Assembly (NCBI RefSeq): GCF_020532605.1
Contig: NZ_JAJATW010000002.1
Location: 186,001 to 250,000 of the forward strand
DNA from: Marinomonas algarum
GTDB taxonomy: Bacteria; Pseudomonadota; Gammaproteobacteria; Pseudomonadales; Marinomonadaceae
Length of the DNA stretch: 64,000 bases
Reading direction: 5' to 3'
Positions 9,498-19,855 of the stretch are shown here, piece by piece (within the stretch, counting starts at the first letter, position 1; each line of letters starts with the position of its first letter). Made by a program: the position numbers and the translations under genes. A model generated the notes under the pieces. It worked only from the letters and a program-made list of their open reading frames with translations, was not told the origin of the DNA and made no database searches.

Positions 9498-12365
9498 TTA
9501 TTCAGGAATTAAAATATCCCGTTGCCCATTGGTGCCCATCGGCCCCACTAAACCAGCGGCCTCCATGGCTTCCACTAGATTGGCCGCTCTGTTATACCCT
9601 ATTTTCAAACGGCGCTGAATAGAAGAGATCGACGCTTTACGGGTTTCGACGACAATTTTTACAGCTTCATCATACAGAGCGTCTTTGTCTTCACAGTCAT
9701 CACCAGACATCAAATCTTCTGGATTCACCACCACATCATTGATGTAATTTGGCTCACCACGCTGTTTCCACTCCTCAACAACACCGTGCACCTCTTCATC
9801 GGAGACAAAAGCACCGTGCACTCGAATCGGGGTAGGCAAACCAGCAGGAAGGTACAGCATGTCCCCCATCCCCAACAGTTGGTCAGCGCCACCTTGGTCT
9901 AGGATGGTTCGAGAATCAATCTTAGAAGACACCTGAAACGCCATGCGTGTCGGGATATTGGCCTTAATCAAGCCGGTAATTACGTCAACCGAAGGACGCT
10001 GGGTGGCTAGAATCAAGTGAATACCAGCTGCTCGGGCTTTTTGTGCGATACGGGCGATTAACTCTTCAACCTTTTTGCCCACTATCATCATCATATCGGC
10101 AAATTCGTCTACGACAATCACGATATAAGGCAATGGCTCTAGATGCGGTACGGTACGCGCCACCCCATCTTCAGAAAACATCGCCATTTCTGGCTGCCAT
10201 AAAGGGTCTTCAATCGGCGATCCAGCGTCGATTGCTTCACGGACTTTTTTGTTGTAACCCGCAATATTACGCACCCCCAGTTTTGACATCAGCTTGTAAC
10301 GACGTTCCATTTCGTCAACAGACCAACGCAATCCGTTCGCTGCGTCTTTCATGTCAGTGATCACAGGGGTCAACAAATGAGGAATGCCTTCATAGATCGA
10401 CAGTTCTAACATTTTTGGATCCACCATGATCATCCGCACTTCGTCTGGCGTCGATTTTAATAACATACTCAAAATCATCGCATTTACGCCGACGGATTTA
10501 CCTGAACCCGTTGTGCCTGCAACCAGTACATGGGGCATTTTCGCCAAATCCACCACTACAGGTTCACCGGAAATATCATGACCAAGGGACAAGGTAAGAG
10601 GCGAAGAAGACCGATCGTACGCGTCGCAATTAATCACTTCGGAGAAATAAACGGTATCACGTACCTGGTTGGGAATCTCAATACCAATGGTAGATTTCCC
10701 TGCAATGACTTCCACAACACGGACACTCATCACACTCAAAGAACGCGCTAAATCTTTCGCTAAATTGGTAATACGCGAGACCTTGATACCGGGTGCAGGT
10801 TGAATTTCAAAACGGGTAATCACGGGCCCTGGGTTGACTTCCACCACCTCGACCTTGACACCAAAATCCAACAGTCGTTGCTCTAATAGCTCAGACAGTG
10901 ATAAAAGCTCCTCTTCCGAATAACCGCCCTGCTTGGGTTTGGGCTGCGTCAGAACGGAGCGGTCTGGTAAGGAATAGGCTTCTATTTCAGTATTGCGTTG
11001 CTCTTCATTACCGTGACCGCCACCAAGAGAGTCTAACTGTCTGGCTTCCGACAATGTTCGAAAAGCGGGTTTTTGAGACGCCGGTAGCAAATCATCTTCT
11101 TCAGGCGCGCTTTTATCAGGAGCGCTTTCATCGAAAGTACTTTTATCAGAAGTGTTTTTATCAAGAGTACCTTTATCAGGAACATTTTCGTCAAGCGCAG
11201 CATCGTTTATGCTTTCCTCGCTTGATGCCTCTTTCTTCGAGGATAACTCGCGTGAAGTTGGTGCAACCGGTGTTTGCTGTCTGGGCTCTGCCTGAACAGT
11301 CGTTGCTGGCTCTTTTTTTAGAGGCGCTTGTTTTTCCCAAGGTTCATCAATGTACAAGGTATCACCAAAATCCAGGTCATCGTCATCAATGGATAAAGCG
11401 TCTAGACCACCAAACTCAGGTTCTTCATGAATAGGTGCCGTGGCGTCTTTTTTAAGCGGTCGTTTGACTTGAGTTGGCACTTCATCTTCAGGCGGAGTTT
11501 CTTCCACCGTGTCTTTTTTAGACGACTTCCTTGAAAATAAAGACGACAAATTAAAGCGGGCTTTTGCTGTACGGGTTTCGTCTTCCAGTGACTCTTCATC
11601 GGTAAGGGGGTCTTCGTCAGCAAGGCTTTTTTCTACCGTAACGGCTGACATTGTTTTTATTTGTGCTTTGCGTCTTTTTCTGACGATGGCGGGTTCTTCT
11701 TCTACCTCTTCAAACGAGTCAAGATCAGCAGTCGCCGCTTGTTTGGCTTCTCGACGAACGGCCCATTTTTGCTGTTGTGAACAAACAAAACCATAGACCC
11801 ATTCGCCTAAACGATCCATCAGGTTAAGCCAGTTTAATTGCGCCAATAAGGTAAAGGATAAAATGACAAGGGCTAAACTCACCAGTGTGGCACCGTCATA
11901 ACCAATAAAACGATAGAGTATTTGCCCAAGACCACTGCCCAATATGCCACCGGCCCCGTAGGGTAAACTTGCGTTACCCACAGTGTGCAAAAAGCACAGC
12001 ACAGAACCAAATGACAAATACAAAATACTGCCGACACAACAAAGGAGCGTGTTGTTCAGGGACAGCAATCCATGGGGGTTACGCCAAAGAATGATGGCGA
12101 CCCAGCAGAATAAAGGCGGTAAAGAATAGAATAAGGAGCCAAAAAAACTGGTGGTGATGTCAGCAATGGTGGCCCCAATCGCTCCCATGGAATTTTGAAT
12201 GGCGGCGCCGGTGCCCGAATAAAACCAACCGGCATCATTAGGGTGATAGCTGTAAGTCGCCAATAAAAAGAAAACAAAAAACAGCATGGCCGCAATAAAC
12301 GCCGCCTGCTTAGCAAACAGTCCCCAAATTGGTGATCGTACCGACTCACTCACTTTTTCTGACAA
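9498..12365 (-). CDS. ftsK: DNA translocase FtsK
   Basis: 955 residues. Septal DNA pump for chromosome dimer resolution. Four transmembrane helices lie within about residues 14-180; an acidic, proline- and serine-rich linker follows (about 215-480), including a tandem pentapeptide tract. The motor has Walker [16 protein letters not shown] near 615 and Walker [15 protein letters not shown]. The C-terminal gamma domain (about 890-955) has the winged-helix [19 protein letters not shown] that reads KOPS. The start is a TTG preceded by AGGA with 9-nt spacing; a GTG four codons later is possible. It heads the ftsK-lolA-rarA-crcB-serS run. Confidence 0.95.
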   Translation of the reverse strand: MSEKVSESVRSPIWGLFAKQAAFIAAMLFFVFFLLATYSYHPNDAGWFYSGTGAAIQNSMGAIGATIADITTSFFGSLFYSLPPLFCWVAIILWRNPHGLLSLNNTLLCCVGSILYLSFGSVLCFLHTVGNASLPYGAGGILGSGLGQILYRFIGYDGATLVSLALVILSFTLLAQLNWLNLMDRLGEWVYGFVCSQQQKWAVRREAKQAATADLDSFEEVEEEPAIVRKRRKAQIKTMSAVTVEKSLADEDPLTDEESLEDETRTAKARFNLSSLFSRKSSKKDTVEETPPEDEVPTQVKRPLKKDATAPIHEEPEFGGLDALSIDDDDLDFGDTLYIDEPWEKQAPLKKEPATTVQAEPRQQTPVAPTSRELSSKKEASSEESINDAALDENVPDKGTLDKNTSDKSTFDESAPDKSAPEEDDLLPASQKPAFRTLSEARQLDSLGGGHGNEEQRNTEIEAYSLPDRSVLTQPKPKQGGYSEEELLSLSELLEQRLLDFGVKVEVVEVNPGPVITRFEIQPAPGIKVSRITNLAKDLARSLSVMSVRVVEVIAGKSTIGIEIPNQVRDTVYFSEVINCDAYDRSSSPLTLSLGHDISGEPVVVDLAKMPHVLVAGTTGSGKSVGVNAMILSMLLKSTPDEVRMIMVDPKMLELSIYEGIPHLLTPVITDMKDAANGLRWSVDEMERRYKLMSKLGVRNIAGYNKKVREAIDAGSPIEDPLWQPEMAMFSEDGVARTVPHLEPLPYIVIVVDEFADMMMIVGKKVEELIARIAQKARAAGIHLILATQRPSVDVITGLIKANIPTRMAFQVSSKIDSRTILDQGGADQLLGMGDMLYLPAGLPTPIRVHGAFVSDEEVHGVVEEWKQRGEPNYINDVVVNPEDLMSGDDCEDKDALYDEAVKIVVETRKASISSIQRRLKIGYNRAANLVEAMEAAGLVGPMGTNGQRDILIPE
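11103..11192 (-). repeat. 15-bp tandem repeat in the ftsK linker
   Basis: Six degenerate 15-bp units encode pentapeptides [25 protein letters not shown] and DKSAP in the FtsK linker. The period is exact and the codons vary, so it is an old, in-frame repeat that lengthens a disordered spacer. Confidence 0.8.
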
Positions 12366-12456
12366 AACGTCACTTCCTAATTTATGCTAATCAAAACAAC
12401 ATTTGCCCACCGTTTAAGAACGTTTCTATGAGCATTCAGTGCGCTAAGCTTACCAT

Positions 12457-12485
12457 AAAAAAAGCCAACCCAGAGGGTTGGCTTT
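12457..12485 (-). terminator. terminator after the porin gene
   Basis: Stem AAAGCCAACCC / GGTTGGCTTT with a seven-base U-run on the minus strand; it insulates the porin gene from ftsK. Confidence 0.85.
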
Positions 12486-12531
12486 CGTATTTACTCAGTA
12501 AGAGTTTGTCTTCATAAACAAGTTATGAATA

Positions 12532-13455
12532 TTAGAAGCTTACTGTTGCACCAATTACAGAGTAGTCAGCGTCTGAAATTTCTTTAGCAACGTAAGTTGC
12601 GTAGTAAGTTACATCACCTACAGCGTAGTATACAGTGGCTTCCGTAATACCTTTATCAGCTAAATCTGCACCTTTCGTTAGAGTTGCATCGTCCTCAACC
12701 ATAGAAGCAGTGACTTCACCACCTTCAGTGTAGTACTGAAGAGCAACAGACAACTGGTCAGACAAAGGCAGATCAATACCAATACCTGTGTTCATCACAT
12801 CTTGATCTTCTGTTGAACCAACCTGCACGAAAGAAGACAGTGTCGCCATGCCTAGAGGTGCGCTTACACCTAGAGTCAATACTTTACCTTCTTTAGCGTC
12901 ATCGCTTGATAGATTAAAACCACCAGAAACACCCAACGTCAAACCAGCCATTTCAGTTTCATAAGCTACAGCAAGACTGCCGTCATTTTCACCTTCAGCG
13001 ATTTCAGCAGAAACAGTCAAAGAGTCGTTTACTGAATAGCGAACACCCAAGTCATTACCTAGAACGAACTTAGCATCATCAAGATCTTCCCAAACGCCAG
13101 CACTGTAGGCTGCAGAATCAATCAAAGAACCATCAAAATCACCAAATTGTACGGCACCTTGGGTTACGTAAGCTTCGTCAAGCTGAAAACCACCGTCCGA
13201 ACCATTTTCCATATCAAGATCAAAGTAGACAACGCCAGTATCCATAATGATGTTTACCTCACCATCAGAGCTAGCATTATCAGAATAGAATTGCTCAACG
13301 CCATCATCATCAGTATAAGTAGCGCCATCCTCATAAGATGTGTAGTAAAGACCCGCTGTACCACTAAAGACTGGCTCAGCCGCAACGCTAACAGTAGACA
13401 CAGCAGCCGCAACAGCTGATACCGCAAACACAGAAGCAAGTTTAATCGCTTTCAT
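12532..13455 (-). CDS. outer-membrane porin-like beta-barrel protein
   Basis: 307 residues. Signal peptide of about 26 residues (AAVSTVSVAA-EPVF). The mature part is rich in alternating beta strands, acidic loops (DGATYTDDDGVEQ) and ends in phenylalanine (VIGATVSF), the Omp assembly signal. It resembles gram-negative general porins, but I do not recognise a named family. The ATG at 13455 follows AAGGGG. A TATAAT hexamer (13472-13477, minus strand) is near, and a GGTCT/AGACC palindrome at 13483-13495 lies just upstream of it. Its own terminator follows. Confidence 0.75.
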   Translation of the reverse strand: MKAIKLASVFAVSAVAAAVSTVSVAAEPVFSGTAGLYYTSYEDGATYTDDDGVEQFYSDNASSDGEVNIIMDTGVVYFDLDMENGSDGGFQLDEAYVTQGAVQFGDFDGSLIDSAAYSAGVWEDLDDAKFVLGNDLGVRYSVNDSLTVSAEIAEGENDGSLAVAYETEMAGLTLGVSGGFNLSSDDAKEGKVLTLGVSAPLGMATLSSFVQVGSTEDQDVMNTGIGIDLPLSDQLSVALQYYTEGGEVTASMVEDDATLTKGADLADKGITEATVYYAVGDVTYYATYVAKEISDADYSVIGATVSF

Positions 13456-14108
13456 TCAAGATTCCCCTTTATATTATAGTGTGGTCTTGTAGACCTATTT
13501 TAACTCTTTAAAAAATGTAAACGCTTTTAAATACCAGAAACGCTGCTAAATCAACGATTCGTTTATCATAAAAGCGATCAGTTTCACTTTTGTGACAATA
13601 ACCAAAAAAGCAAAGTATCTTTTACCCCTAACACGCTAACTCTGAATACCAGAACTCTCGTTTAAGACTCAGTTGATTAAAACCAAGTTTTCTATAATGG
13701 GTCAAGCACTCCTTGCACTTTTTTTATTCTTTTTTCCGTTTTGCACTCTTCTTTGAACAAAAATTGCTCAACAGAGAACAATTCGTACACTTTGACTGGC
13801 TTAACTATGCACATTTCAATCAATTAAGCATAACATTGTGTCAGCAAGTCGCAAGTTGAATATCTTTTCTTCCTTAGTTTTCATATCGGGTAACATAACG
13901 TTTTCTTTAAACTTTTTTGATCTTTTTATTTGAGTCGTTTATTTAAGATGTTAAACACACCTGATGCCCTACGCATTTTAGTGAACATGGTCATGTTGTC
14001 AGAAAACGACTATGCTAAAAGCGTACCAGTTTGACCTCTAATGCTTTACTCTCTTTCCAGTCATTTTCTGTCTTTATTACCACTTCGATTGGGGAGCGTC
14101 ATCGCACC
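13456..14108. other. 653-bp AT-rich non-coding region between porin and aat
   Basis: No open frame with a credible start and no tRNA-like structure. The left edge holds the porin promoter: TATAAT at 13472-13477 on the minus strand and the palindrome GGTCTTGTAGACC at 13483-13495. The right part has T-rich tracts and must hold the aat promoter. Long porin leaders often carry several regulator sites or small-RNA targets; none was identified with confidence. Confidence 0.5.
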
Positions 14109-14852
14109 ATGACAACAGATATACCAAACGAAAAACACGAGCTTGTCTTATTAACCGAGTCGCCTTACGACACACCTGACCCAAGCAAAGCCCTTGAAGA
14201 CCCTGAAGGCTTATCGGCCGTCGGGGGCGATTTATCAACGGCTCGACTATTGCACCTATACAGCAAAGGTTTTTTCCCTTGGTTCAGCGACCCCGATCCG
14301 ATTTTGTGGTGGCACCCGGCAGAACGCTGCACTTTGGTGCCAAACACCTTTCATGCTTCAAAATCGCTCAAAAAAGCCCTCAAGAAAACCCAGTGGACCT
14401 ATTCGGTTAACCAAGCTTTTAGTCAAGTCATTGAACAATGTGCATCGTTAAGAGCCGATAAAGAAGGCACCTGGATTTCAACTGACATCCAATCGGCTTA
14501 CACCGAGCTGCATAAAATGGGCTTTGCGCATTCCATTGAAATTTGGCACCAAGAGCATTTGATTGGTGGCTTTTATGGTATCGCCATGGGAAAAATGTTT
14601 TTTGGCGAGTCCATGTTTTCTTTGCAAGCCAATGCGTCTAAAGCGGCGTTACGTGTCTTTTGCTCACTGGCCGATCAGTGTGAAATCCAACTGATTGATT
14701 GCCAAGTAGAATCTGATCATTTGATGTCGCTGGGGGCCAAGTGTTTGCCCAGATCGGTGTTTTGTGAGCAGTTGGCGCAGTTCATTCCTCGTGTTGAAAA
14801 AAATATGAAACTGCTTGAAATGGGCAAAAATGGGACGAAGTATCCTCTTTAG
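14109..14852 (+). CDS. aat: leucyl/phenylalanyl-tRNA-protein transferase
   Basis: 247 residues. Attaches Leu or Phe to N-terminal Arg/Lys of proteins, creating N-degrons read by ClpS and degraded by ClpAP; both clpS and clpA lie 3 kb away. Signatures: GLSAVGGDLSTARLLHLYSK, GFFPWF, WWHPAERC, LIGGFYGIAMGKMFFGESMF and the C-terminal DCQVESDHLMSLGA. The ATG at 14109 is chosen because family similarity begins soon after it; GGGGAG lies 12 nt upstream. In-frame TTG at 14031 would add 26 residues without family character. Confidence 0.94.
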   Translation: MTTDIPNEKHELVLLTESPYDTPDPSKALEDPEGLSAVGGDLSTARLLHLYSKGFFPWFSDPDPILWWHPAERCTLVPNTFHASKSLKKALKKTQWTYSVNQAFSQVIEQCASLRADKEGTWISTDIQSAYTELHKMGFAHSIEIWHQEHLIGGFYGIAMGKMFFGESMFSLQANASKAALRVFCSLADQCEIQLIDCQVESDHLMSLGAKCLPRSVFCEQLAQFIPRVEKNMKLLEMGKNGTKYPL

Positions 14853-14872
14853 AAGCAAAATAAGCCGCCTAA

Positions 14873-14907
14873 CGCCGTCAGGAAATTTGCCTTACGGCGC
14901 ATTTTTA
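14873..14907 (+). terminator. terminator after aat
   Basis: Stem CGCCGT-AGG / CCT-ACGGCG with one mismatch, loop AAATTTG, then CATTTTT. Confidence 0.65.
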
Positions 14908-15080
14908 GGCAAAATACGCTCGATCAAAATTCAGGCGTCGCTAAATACACCGTAATGATGTAGATATTTAGCGCTCAATCGACCAAGAGGAACACCTTTT
15001 CTCTTAGTCTGTAGATCTTCGAATATGACATGGTCGGCGTCTACTAAACAATAGAAAGTTAACACCATAGGACACATATT

Positions 15081-15299
15081 GTGGCAAAAGAAGAAGGCTT
15101 AGAAATGGAGGGCACTATCGTTGATACGTTGCCTAATACCATGTTCCGTGTCGAGCTAGAAAACGGACACGTTGTAATTGCTCATATCTCTGGAAAAATG
15201 CGTAAAAACTACATTCGTATTTTGACCGGCGACAAAGTAAAAGTGGAATTGACACCTTACGACTTAACAAAAGGTCGTATCGTTTACCGCGCACGTTAA
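15081..15299 (+). CDS. infA: translation initiation factor IF-1
   Basis: 72 residues, complete OB-fold: [19 protein letters not shown] and [18 protein letters not shown]. The start codon is GTG with AGGA upstream. Located between aat and clpA as in E. coli, but the serW tRNA gene that lies there in E. coli is missing here. Confidence 0.97.
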   Translation: MAKEEGLEMEGTIVDTLPNTMFRVELENGHVVIAHISGKMRKNYIRILTGDKVKVELTPYDLTKGRIVYRAR

Positions 15300-15360
15300 T
15301 TTTTAATCAGATCTGTATATTTGCCTTAGTGCGACATACGATCAGATAAAAAGAAGACAT

Positions 15361-15388
15361 AAAAAGACCGGATTAATCCGGTTTTTTT
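15361..15388. terminator. bidirectional terminator between infA and clpA
   Basis: Perfect stem ACCGGATT / AATCCGGT flanked by A5 and T7, so it can serve convergent infA and clpA. Confidence 0.88.
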
Positions 15389-15481
15389 ATGCCCGTTTGT
15401 TGGTTGGTTTAACCAATAGGCAAGCTTTGAAAAGCCGGTAGACCTAGAAGCCGATCCACCAGCTTAGCACTAGAAGTAGAA

Positions 15482-17737
15482 CTAGTGAGTCACCGTCTCT
15501 TTAATGACATCGAAGATCAATTCATCGCTCTTCTCATCTAGCATGACCTTAACATGCCCGCCTTCACTCAAGTCACCAAACAAGATGTGGTCAGCCAGAG
15601 GCTTCTTCAGATGCTCCTGAATCACCCGCGCCATAGGTCGAGCACCCATTTGTCTGTCGTAGCCTTTATTCGCTAACCAGCCACGTGCCGTATCAGACAC
15701 TTCTAACAAGACCCCTTTCGGATCCAGCTGCGCCTGAAGCTCAACCAAGAACTTATCTACGACGTTAAAGATGATGCGTTCATCTAACTGCTGGAATTGA
15801 ATCACAGCGTCTAAGCGGTTTCTAAATTCTGGCGTGAAGGTACGGTTGATCACTTCCATGCCATCCGTTGAGTTGTCTTGGCTAGAGAAGCCAATAGAAC
15901 GACGAGCCAACTCTTCCGCGCCGGCATTCGACGTCATCACTAAGATCACGTTGCGGAAGTCGGCCTTACGACCATTGTTGTCGGTCAGCGTTCCGTGATC
16001 CATCACCTGCAATAGCAAGTTAAAGACTTCTGGGTGCGCTTTTTCAATTTCGTCCAGCAAAACCACACTGTGTGGATTTTTTGTGACCGCCTCTGTTAGT
16101 AAGCCACCCTGATCAAAACCAACATAACCCGGTGGCGCACCGATAAGACGAGATACCGCATGGCGCTCCATGTACTCTGACATATCAAAGCGGATCAACT
16201 CCAAGCCCAACTGCTTCGCCAATTGCTTAGTGACTTCGGTTTTACCCACACCCGTTGGCCCAGCCATTAAGAAAGAACCAATCGGTTTTTGCTCGGCTTT
16301 TAAACCCGCACGGGACAGTTTGATCGCCGCAGACAAGGTATCGATGGCGCCATCTTGACCAAAAACCACCATTTTCAAGTTGCGTTCAAGGTTCGATAGA
16401 ATTTGCTTGTCATCGGAGTTCACTGCACGCACGGGAACTCGGGCAATCTTAGACACAATCTCTTCGATATCCGCCACGGTAATCACGCCTTTACGCGATT
16501 CTTCCGGCTGTAAGCGCTGAAAAGCCCCTGCCTCATCCACCACATCAATGGCTTTATCCGGCATATGACGATCTGGTACATAACGTTGTGCCAGCTCAGC
16601 CGCCGCTAACAACGCAGGCTCTTCGTATTTCACTTTATGGTGATCTTCAAATGCTCCGATAATGCCTTTAAGGATTTGATACGTATCATCAACGCTTGGC
16701 TCATTGACATCGATTTTTTGGAATCGACGTGCCAAGGCGTGGTCTTTTTCAAACACGCCACGAAATTCTTGGAAAGTAGTTGAACCAATGCAACGTAAAC
16801 CGCCAGAACTCAAGACAGGTTTCAACAGATTAGAGGCATCCATCACACCACCAGAAGACGCACCGGCGCCAATAATGGTGTGGATCTCATCAATGAACAA
16901 GATCGCATTAGGCAATTTCTTTAATTCGCCAAGCAGTTGTTTAAGGCGTTTTTCAAAATCACCACGGTATTTTGTGCCGGCCAATAACGCACCCAAATCC
17001 AGTGAGTAAACCACACCATCGGCAATGACCTCTGGCACTTGACCGTCAACAATGCGTTTCGCTAACCCTTCTGCAATGGCCGTCTTACCTACGCCAGACT
17101 CGCCAACCAACAATGGGTTGTTTTTACGACGACGAGACAAGGTTTGAATCACGCGCTCCACTTCGTATTCGCGGCCGATCAATTTATCGATCTTGCCCGC
17201 TTTTGCTTCTTCATTTAGGTTGGTCGCAAATTTTTGCAAGGGAGCGGTAGTCGACTCTTCACCTTCCTCTTCTCCTTCCATCTCCTGCGACTCGCCATCG
17301 CCCGTTTTGGAAATGCCGTGGGCAACAAAATTCACCACGTCAATGCGCGCAACACCATGGCGTTTCAGCAAATACACGGTTTGACTTTCTTGCTCACTGA
17401 ATATCGCCACCAGCACATTGGCCCCCGTGACTTCACGCTTGCCCGACGATTGAACATGAAAAACAGCGCGCTGTAACACTCGTTGAAAACCTAATGTTGG
17501 CTGAACTTCACGCTCATCGTCATCGTCCGGCATCATGGGTGTTGTGCTGTTGATAAATTCTTGTAGCTCTAAGGTCAATGTTTCTAAATTGACGCCACAA
17601 GCTTTTAACACACTCGACGCCGCGTTGTTGTCGATCAGAGCCAACAGCAGGTGTTCTACTGTCATGAACTCGTGACGCTTTTCACTCGCTGCTTTAAACG
17701 CTGTGTTTAGGGTTTGCTCTAGTTCTTTATCTAACAT
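15482..17737 (-). CDS. clpA: ATP-dependent Clp protease ATP-binding subunit ClpA
   Basis: 751 residues. Hsp100 unfoldase of ClpAP. N-domain at about 1-145, D1 Walker [14 protein letters not shown] near 205, D2 Walker [14 protein letters not shown] near 485, and the D2 [21 protein letters not shown] segment. It lacks the coiled-coil M-domain of ClpB, confirming ClpA. The start at 17737 has GAGGGA upstream; an in-frame start 45 nt earlier would overlap clpS. Follows clpS. Confidence 0.96.
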   Translation of the reverse strand: MLDKELEQTLNTAFKAASEKRHEFMTVEHLLLALIDNNAASSVLKACGVNLETLTLELQEFINSTTPMMPDDDDEREVQPTLGFQRVLQRAVFHVQSSGKREVTGANVLVAIFSEQESQTVYLLKRHGVARIDVVNFVAHGISKTGDGESQEMEGEEEGEESTTAPLQKFATNLNEEAKAGKIDKLIGREYEVERVIQTLSRRRKNNPLLVGESGVGKTAIAEGLAKRIVDGQVPEVIADGVVYSLDLGALLAGTKYRGDFEKRLKQLLGELKKLPNAILFIDEIHTIIGAGASSGGVMDASNLLKPVLSSGGLRCIGSTTFQEFRGVFEKDHALARRFQKIDVNEPSVDDTYQILKGIIGAFEDHHKVKYEEPALLAAAELAQRYVPDRHMPDKAIDVVDEAGAFQRLQPEESRKGVITVADIEEIVSKIARVPVRAVNSDDKQILSNLERNLKMVVFGQDGAIDTLSAAIKLSRAGLKAEQKPIGSFLMAGPTGVGKTEVTKQLAKQLGLELIRFDMSEYMERHAVSRLIGAPPGYVGFDQGGLLTEAVTKNPHSVVLLDEIEKAHPEVFNLLLQVMDHGTLTDNNGRKADFRNVILVMTSNAGAEELARRSIGFSSQDNSTDGMEVINRTFTPEFRNRLDAVIQFQQLDERIIFNVVDKFLVELQAQLDPKGVLLEVSDTARGWLANKGYDRQMGARPMARVIQEHLKKPLADHILFGDLSEGGHVKVMLDEKSDELIFDVIKETVTH

Positions 17738-17757
17738 TGCTATTCCCTCGCTCTGAA

Positions 17758-18108
17758 TCAGTCGACTTTTTGTAGGTCGCACATTAAGGGGTGCTCATTT
17801 TGCTCTACGAACTGTTGTACCATGGCAACTTTTGTTTCAGCAATATCAAAAGGATAAACACCACAAACGCCTTTCCCTTTCATATGCACTTCTAACATTA
17901 CCTGATTCGCCTTCTCTCCATCCATAGAAAAAAATCGCTGTAAGACAAAAACAACGAAATCCATTGGTGTGTAGTCATCATTAAAAAGAACGACCTGGTA
18001 CATGGATGGCGGTTTTAGTTCGGTTTCTTCTGGTGCAATCGCAATATTCGAATGCCCATATTGATCATCATCTTCCGATGTTAACGTAATTTGTTGATTT
18101 TTTATCAT
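17758..18108 (-). CDS. clpS: ClpA adaptor protein ClpS
   Basis: 116 residues. Binds N-degron substrates and delivers them to ClpA. Core motifs [17 protein letters not shown] and [21 protein letters not shown] are present. AGAGG precedes the ATG. Stop lies 20 nt before the clpA start, so clpS-clpA is an operon; aat nearby makes one of its substrates. Confidence 0.96.
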   Translation of the reverse strand: MIKNQQITLTSEDDDQYGHSNIAIAPEETELKPPSMYQVVLFNDDYTPMDFVVFVLQRFFSMDGEKANQVMLEVHMKGKGVCGVYPFDIAETKVAMVQQFVEQNEHPLMCDLQKVD

Positions 18109-18136
18109 CCCATGCCTCTGAGGCTAGATTTTCACC

Positions 18137-18162
18137 ATAACCGGACAACATTGGTCGGTTAT
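18137..18162. promoter_or_regulatory. palindrome between clpS and cspD
   Basis: Arms ATAACCG and CGGTTAT separated by 12 nt, 29 nt upstream of the clpS start in the divergent clpS/cspD gap. Possible operator; no known factor assigned. Confidence 0.3.
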
Positions 18163-18313
18163 TACTTATGTACGACGTTTTCAGCTGGACAGATTACCAT
18201 TAGGGTTTTACAAATACCAAAAGGGCTTCTACGCTGTGTAAGAGAAAGGCAAATTGACACCGATAAACGCACGTCAAAATTTCACCCGTCAATGTTCTAT
18301 TAAGGAGTACCAG

Positions 18314-18526
18314 ATGCACTATGGGGCTGTTAAATGGTTTAACAATGCTAAAGGCTATGGATTCATTGTTTCTGAAGAGTTCAGCGAAGAGTTGTTCCTG
18401 CATTTTTCGTCCATCAACATGGAAGGCTATAAAACACTTAAGGCAGGCCAAGCGGTGAGCTTTCATGTTGAACCAGGAGAGCGCGGCTTACATGCCGTCG
18501 ACATCAATATCATTTATCAACCATAG
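18314..18526 (+). CDS. cspD: cold-shock domain protein, CspD-like
   Basis: 70 residues, one OB-fold with RNP1-like AKGYGFIV and RNP2-like ELFLHFSSI. Single-strand nucleic-acid-binding protein; E. coli CspD inhibits replication in stationary phase. The ATG at 18314 follows AAGGAG. Divergent from clpS, a conserved arrangement. Confidence 0.9.
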   Translation: MHYGAVKWFNNAKGYGFIVSEEFSEELFLHFSSINMEGYKTLKAGQAVSFHVEPGERGLHAVDINIIYQP

Positions 18527-18681
18527 TCAGCCACTCACTGCTAAAAAGTCTCTCGTTTCATTGACGAGGTACGTCGCCTTGAGCGCCGGAATTTGCTACT
18601 TTACGGATCACATGAGCAGGGAATGGTCTTGCTCGACGCTTTTTGTTAAGCCCACATTTAAATGATGCTTTTTTCTACCTT

Positions 18682-19452
18682 ATGCCTTCTTCGCTTATGT
18701 CTTCTTCACCTATCTCTTCTTTAATCGCCTTTAATAAACCTTTTCGCGTACTAAGCCAGTTCTCTGCAGAAGGCGATAAAGACACGCTTGCCCAATTTAT
18801 AGAAGCGCCTGATTTTTATCCGGCAGGCCGTCTGGACTTTGATTCAGAAGGTCTGTTGTTGCTAACCAATCACGGCGCTTTACAACATATTATTGCGTCC
18901 CCTGACTTTAAATTACCCAAAACCTATTGGGTGCAGGTGGAAGGCGACATCACCGACGAAGCACTGGAGCAACTTCGCCACGGCGTTGATCTGAAAGATG
19001 GCCTTACTAAACCGGCTCACGCTGAACGTATGTCGACTCCAAAAGTGTGGCAAAGAGTGCCGCCCGTTCGACACCGAGAAAGCATTCCCACCAGCTGGCT
19101 GTCATTGCAAATTCGTGAAGGCAAAAATCGTCAAGTGCGACGCATGACCGCTGCTGTTGGTTTTCCGACATTACGCTTGATTCGCTACGCGATTGGCCCT
19201 TACACATTAGAGCAAGTTCCACTGGGGCAATGGCAATACATCACACCAACCGAAACGCTTTCGAACGAGGTAACAAAATTTGAACAAAACAGACAGCACC
19301 AACAAAAAAAGAGGCCGACTCCCTCACCTGACCGTCGCCGCGCTGATAAAAAGAACCGGCCAAACACCAGAGGAAACGCACTATCTGATGATAAAGGAAT
19401 GGCAGGACGGAAAGCTCGTACTCAACCAACCCGCCGGACACATCGAAAATAA
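18682..19452 (+). CDS. rluE: 23S rRNA pseudouridine synthase RluE-like
   Basis: 256 residues from this start. RsuA/RluE family: FNKPFRVLSQF, catalytic aspartate in AGRLDFDSEGLLLLT, and REGKNRQVRRMTAAVGFPTLRLIR. E. coli RluE modifies U2457. Family similarity ends near IGPYTLEQVPLGQW; after it comes a lysine/arginine-rich tail (KKRPTPSPDRRRADKKNRP) of about 60 residues, read in a different frame over the start of nudJ for 173 nt. No clear ribosome-binding site is seen before any start; ATG at 18697 is equally possible. Confidence 0.88.
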   Translation: MPSSLMSSSPISSLIAFNKPFRVLSQFSAEGDKDTLAQFIEAPDFYPAGRLDFDSEGLLLLTNHGALQHIIASPDFKLPKTYWVQVEGDITDEALEQLRHGVDLKDGLTKPAHAERMSTPKVWQRVPPVRHRESIPTSWLSLQIREGKNRQVRRMTAAVGFPTLRLIRYAIGPYTLEQVPLGQWQYITPTETLSNEVTKFEQNRQHQQKKRPTPSPDRRRADKKNRPNTRGNALSDDKGMAGRKARTQPTRRTHRK

Positions 19453-19786
19453 CGAAAGTGCTCTGGATGCCGTGATCCGTGAGACCAAAGAAGAATCAGG
19501 CTGGCAAATCAAACCGCTGGGAATACTGGGTTTGTATGCTTTTACACCGTTCGAAGGCGCAGACACTTACCACCGTTTGTGCTTTGTGTGTGAACCTCTT
19601 TACGACACCAAAGAACCGCTTGACGAAGACATCGTATCCAGTCACTGGCTCACTTACGACGAAATTATGGCGTTGCCTCACCGCAGCCCTTTGATCAAAA
19701 CCTGTATTGAAGATTCACAAAACAACCCCATTATGCCTCTAACCTTCTTATCGAATCGCCATTTATCGCCTGTGCCGACACGATAA
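19280..19786 (+). CDS. nudJ: Nudix phosphatase NudJ-like
   Basis: 168 residues. Nudix box GHIENNESALDAVIRETKEES; E. coli NudJ hydrolyses nucleoside tri/diphosphates and thiamine pyrophosphate precursor. The start is TTG at 19280 with GAGG nine nt upstream. Nudix fold begins at HLTVAALIKR (about residue 16). The first 58 codons overlap the rluE tail. Order rluE-nudJ-mnmA-hflD-purB is as in E. coli. Confidence 0.9.
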   Translation: MNKTDSTNKKRGRLPHLTVAALIKRTGQTPEETHYLMIKEWQDGKLVLNQPAGHIENNESALDAVIRETKEESGWQIKPLGILGLYAFTPFEGADTYHRLCFVCEPLYDTKEPLDEDIVSSHWLTYDEIMALPHRSPLIKTCIEDSQNNPIMPLTFLSNRHLSPVPTR

Positions 19787-19855
19787 AAATACAGTACACT
19801 ACGTCATCCAATTTACCGAGGCCTAGCCTCTTCGCAGAATGAGAAACAACCGGTT

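Noticed and set aside
11402-11796. Overlapping frames opposite ftsK
   Set aside because: Long antisense frames reflect codon composition of the acidic linker; no ribosome-binding sites or family similarity.
15300-15481. tRNA-Ser expected between infA and clpA
   Set aside because: The gap holds only a bidirectional terminator; no cloverleaf arms or CCA end seen.
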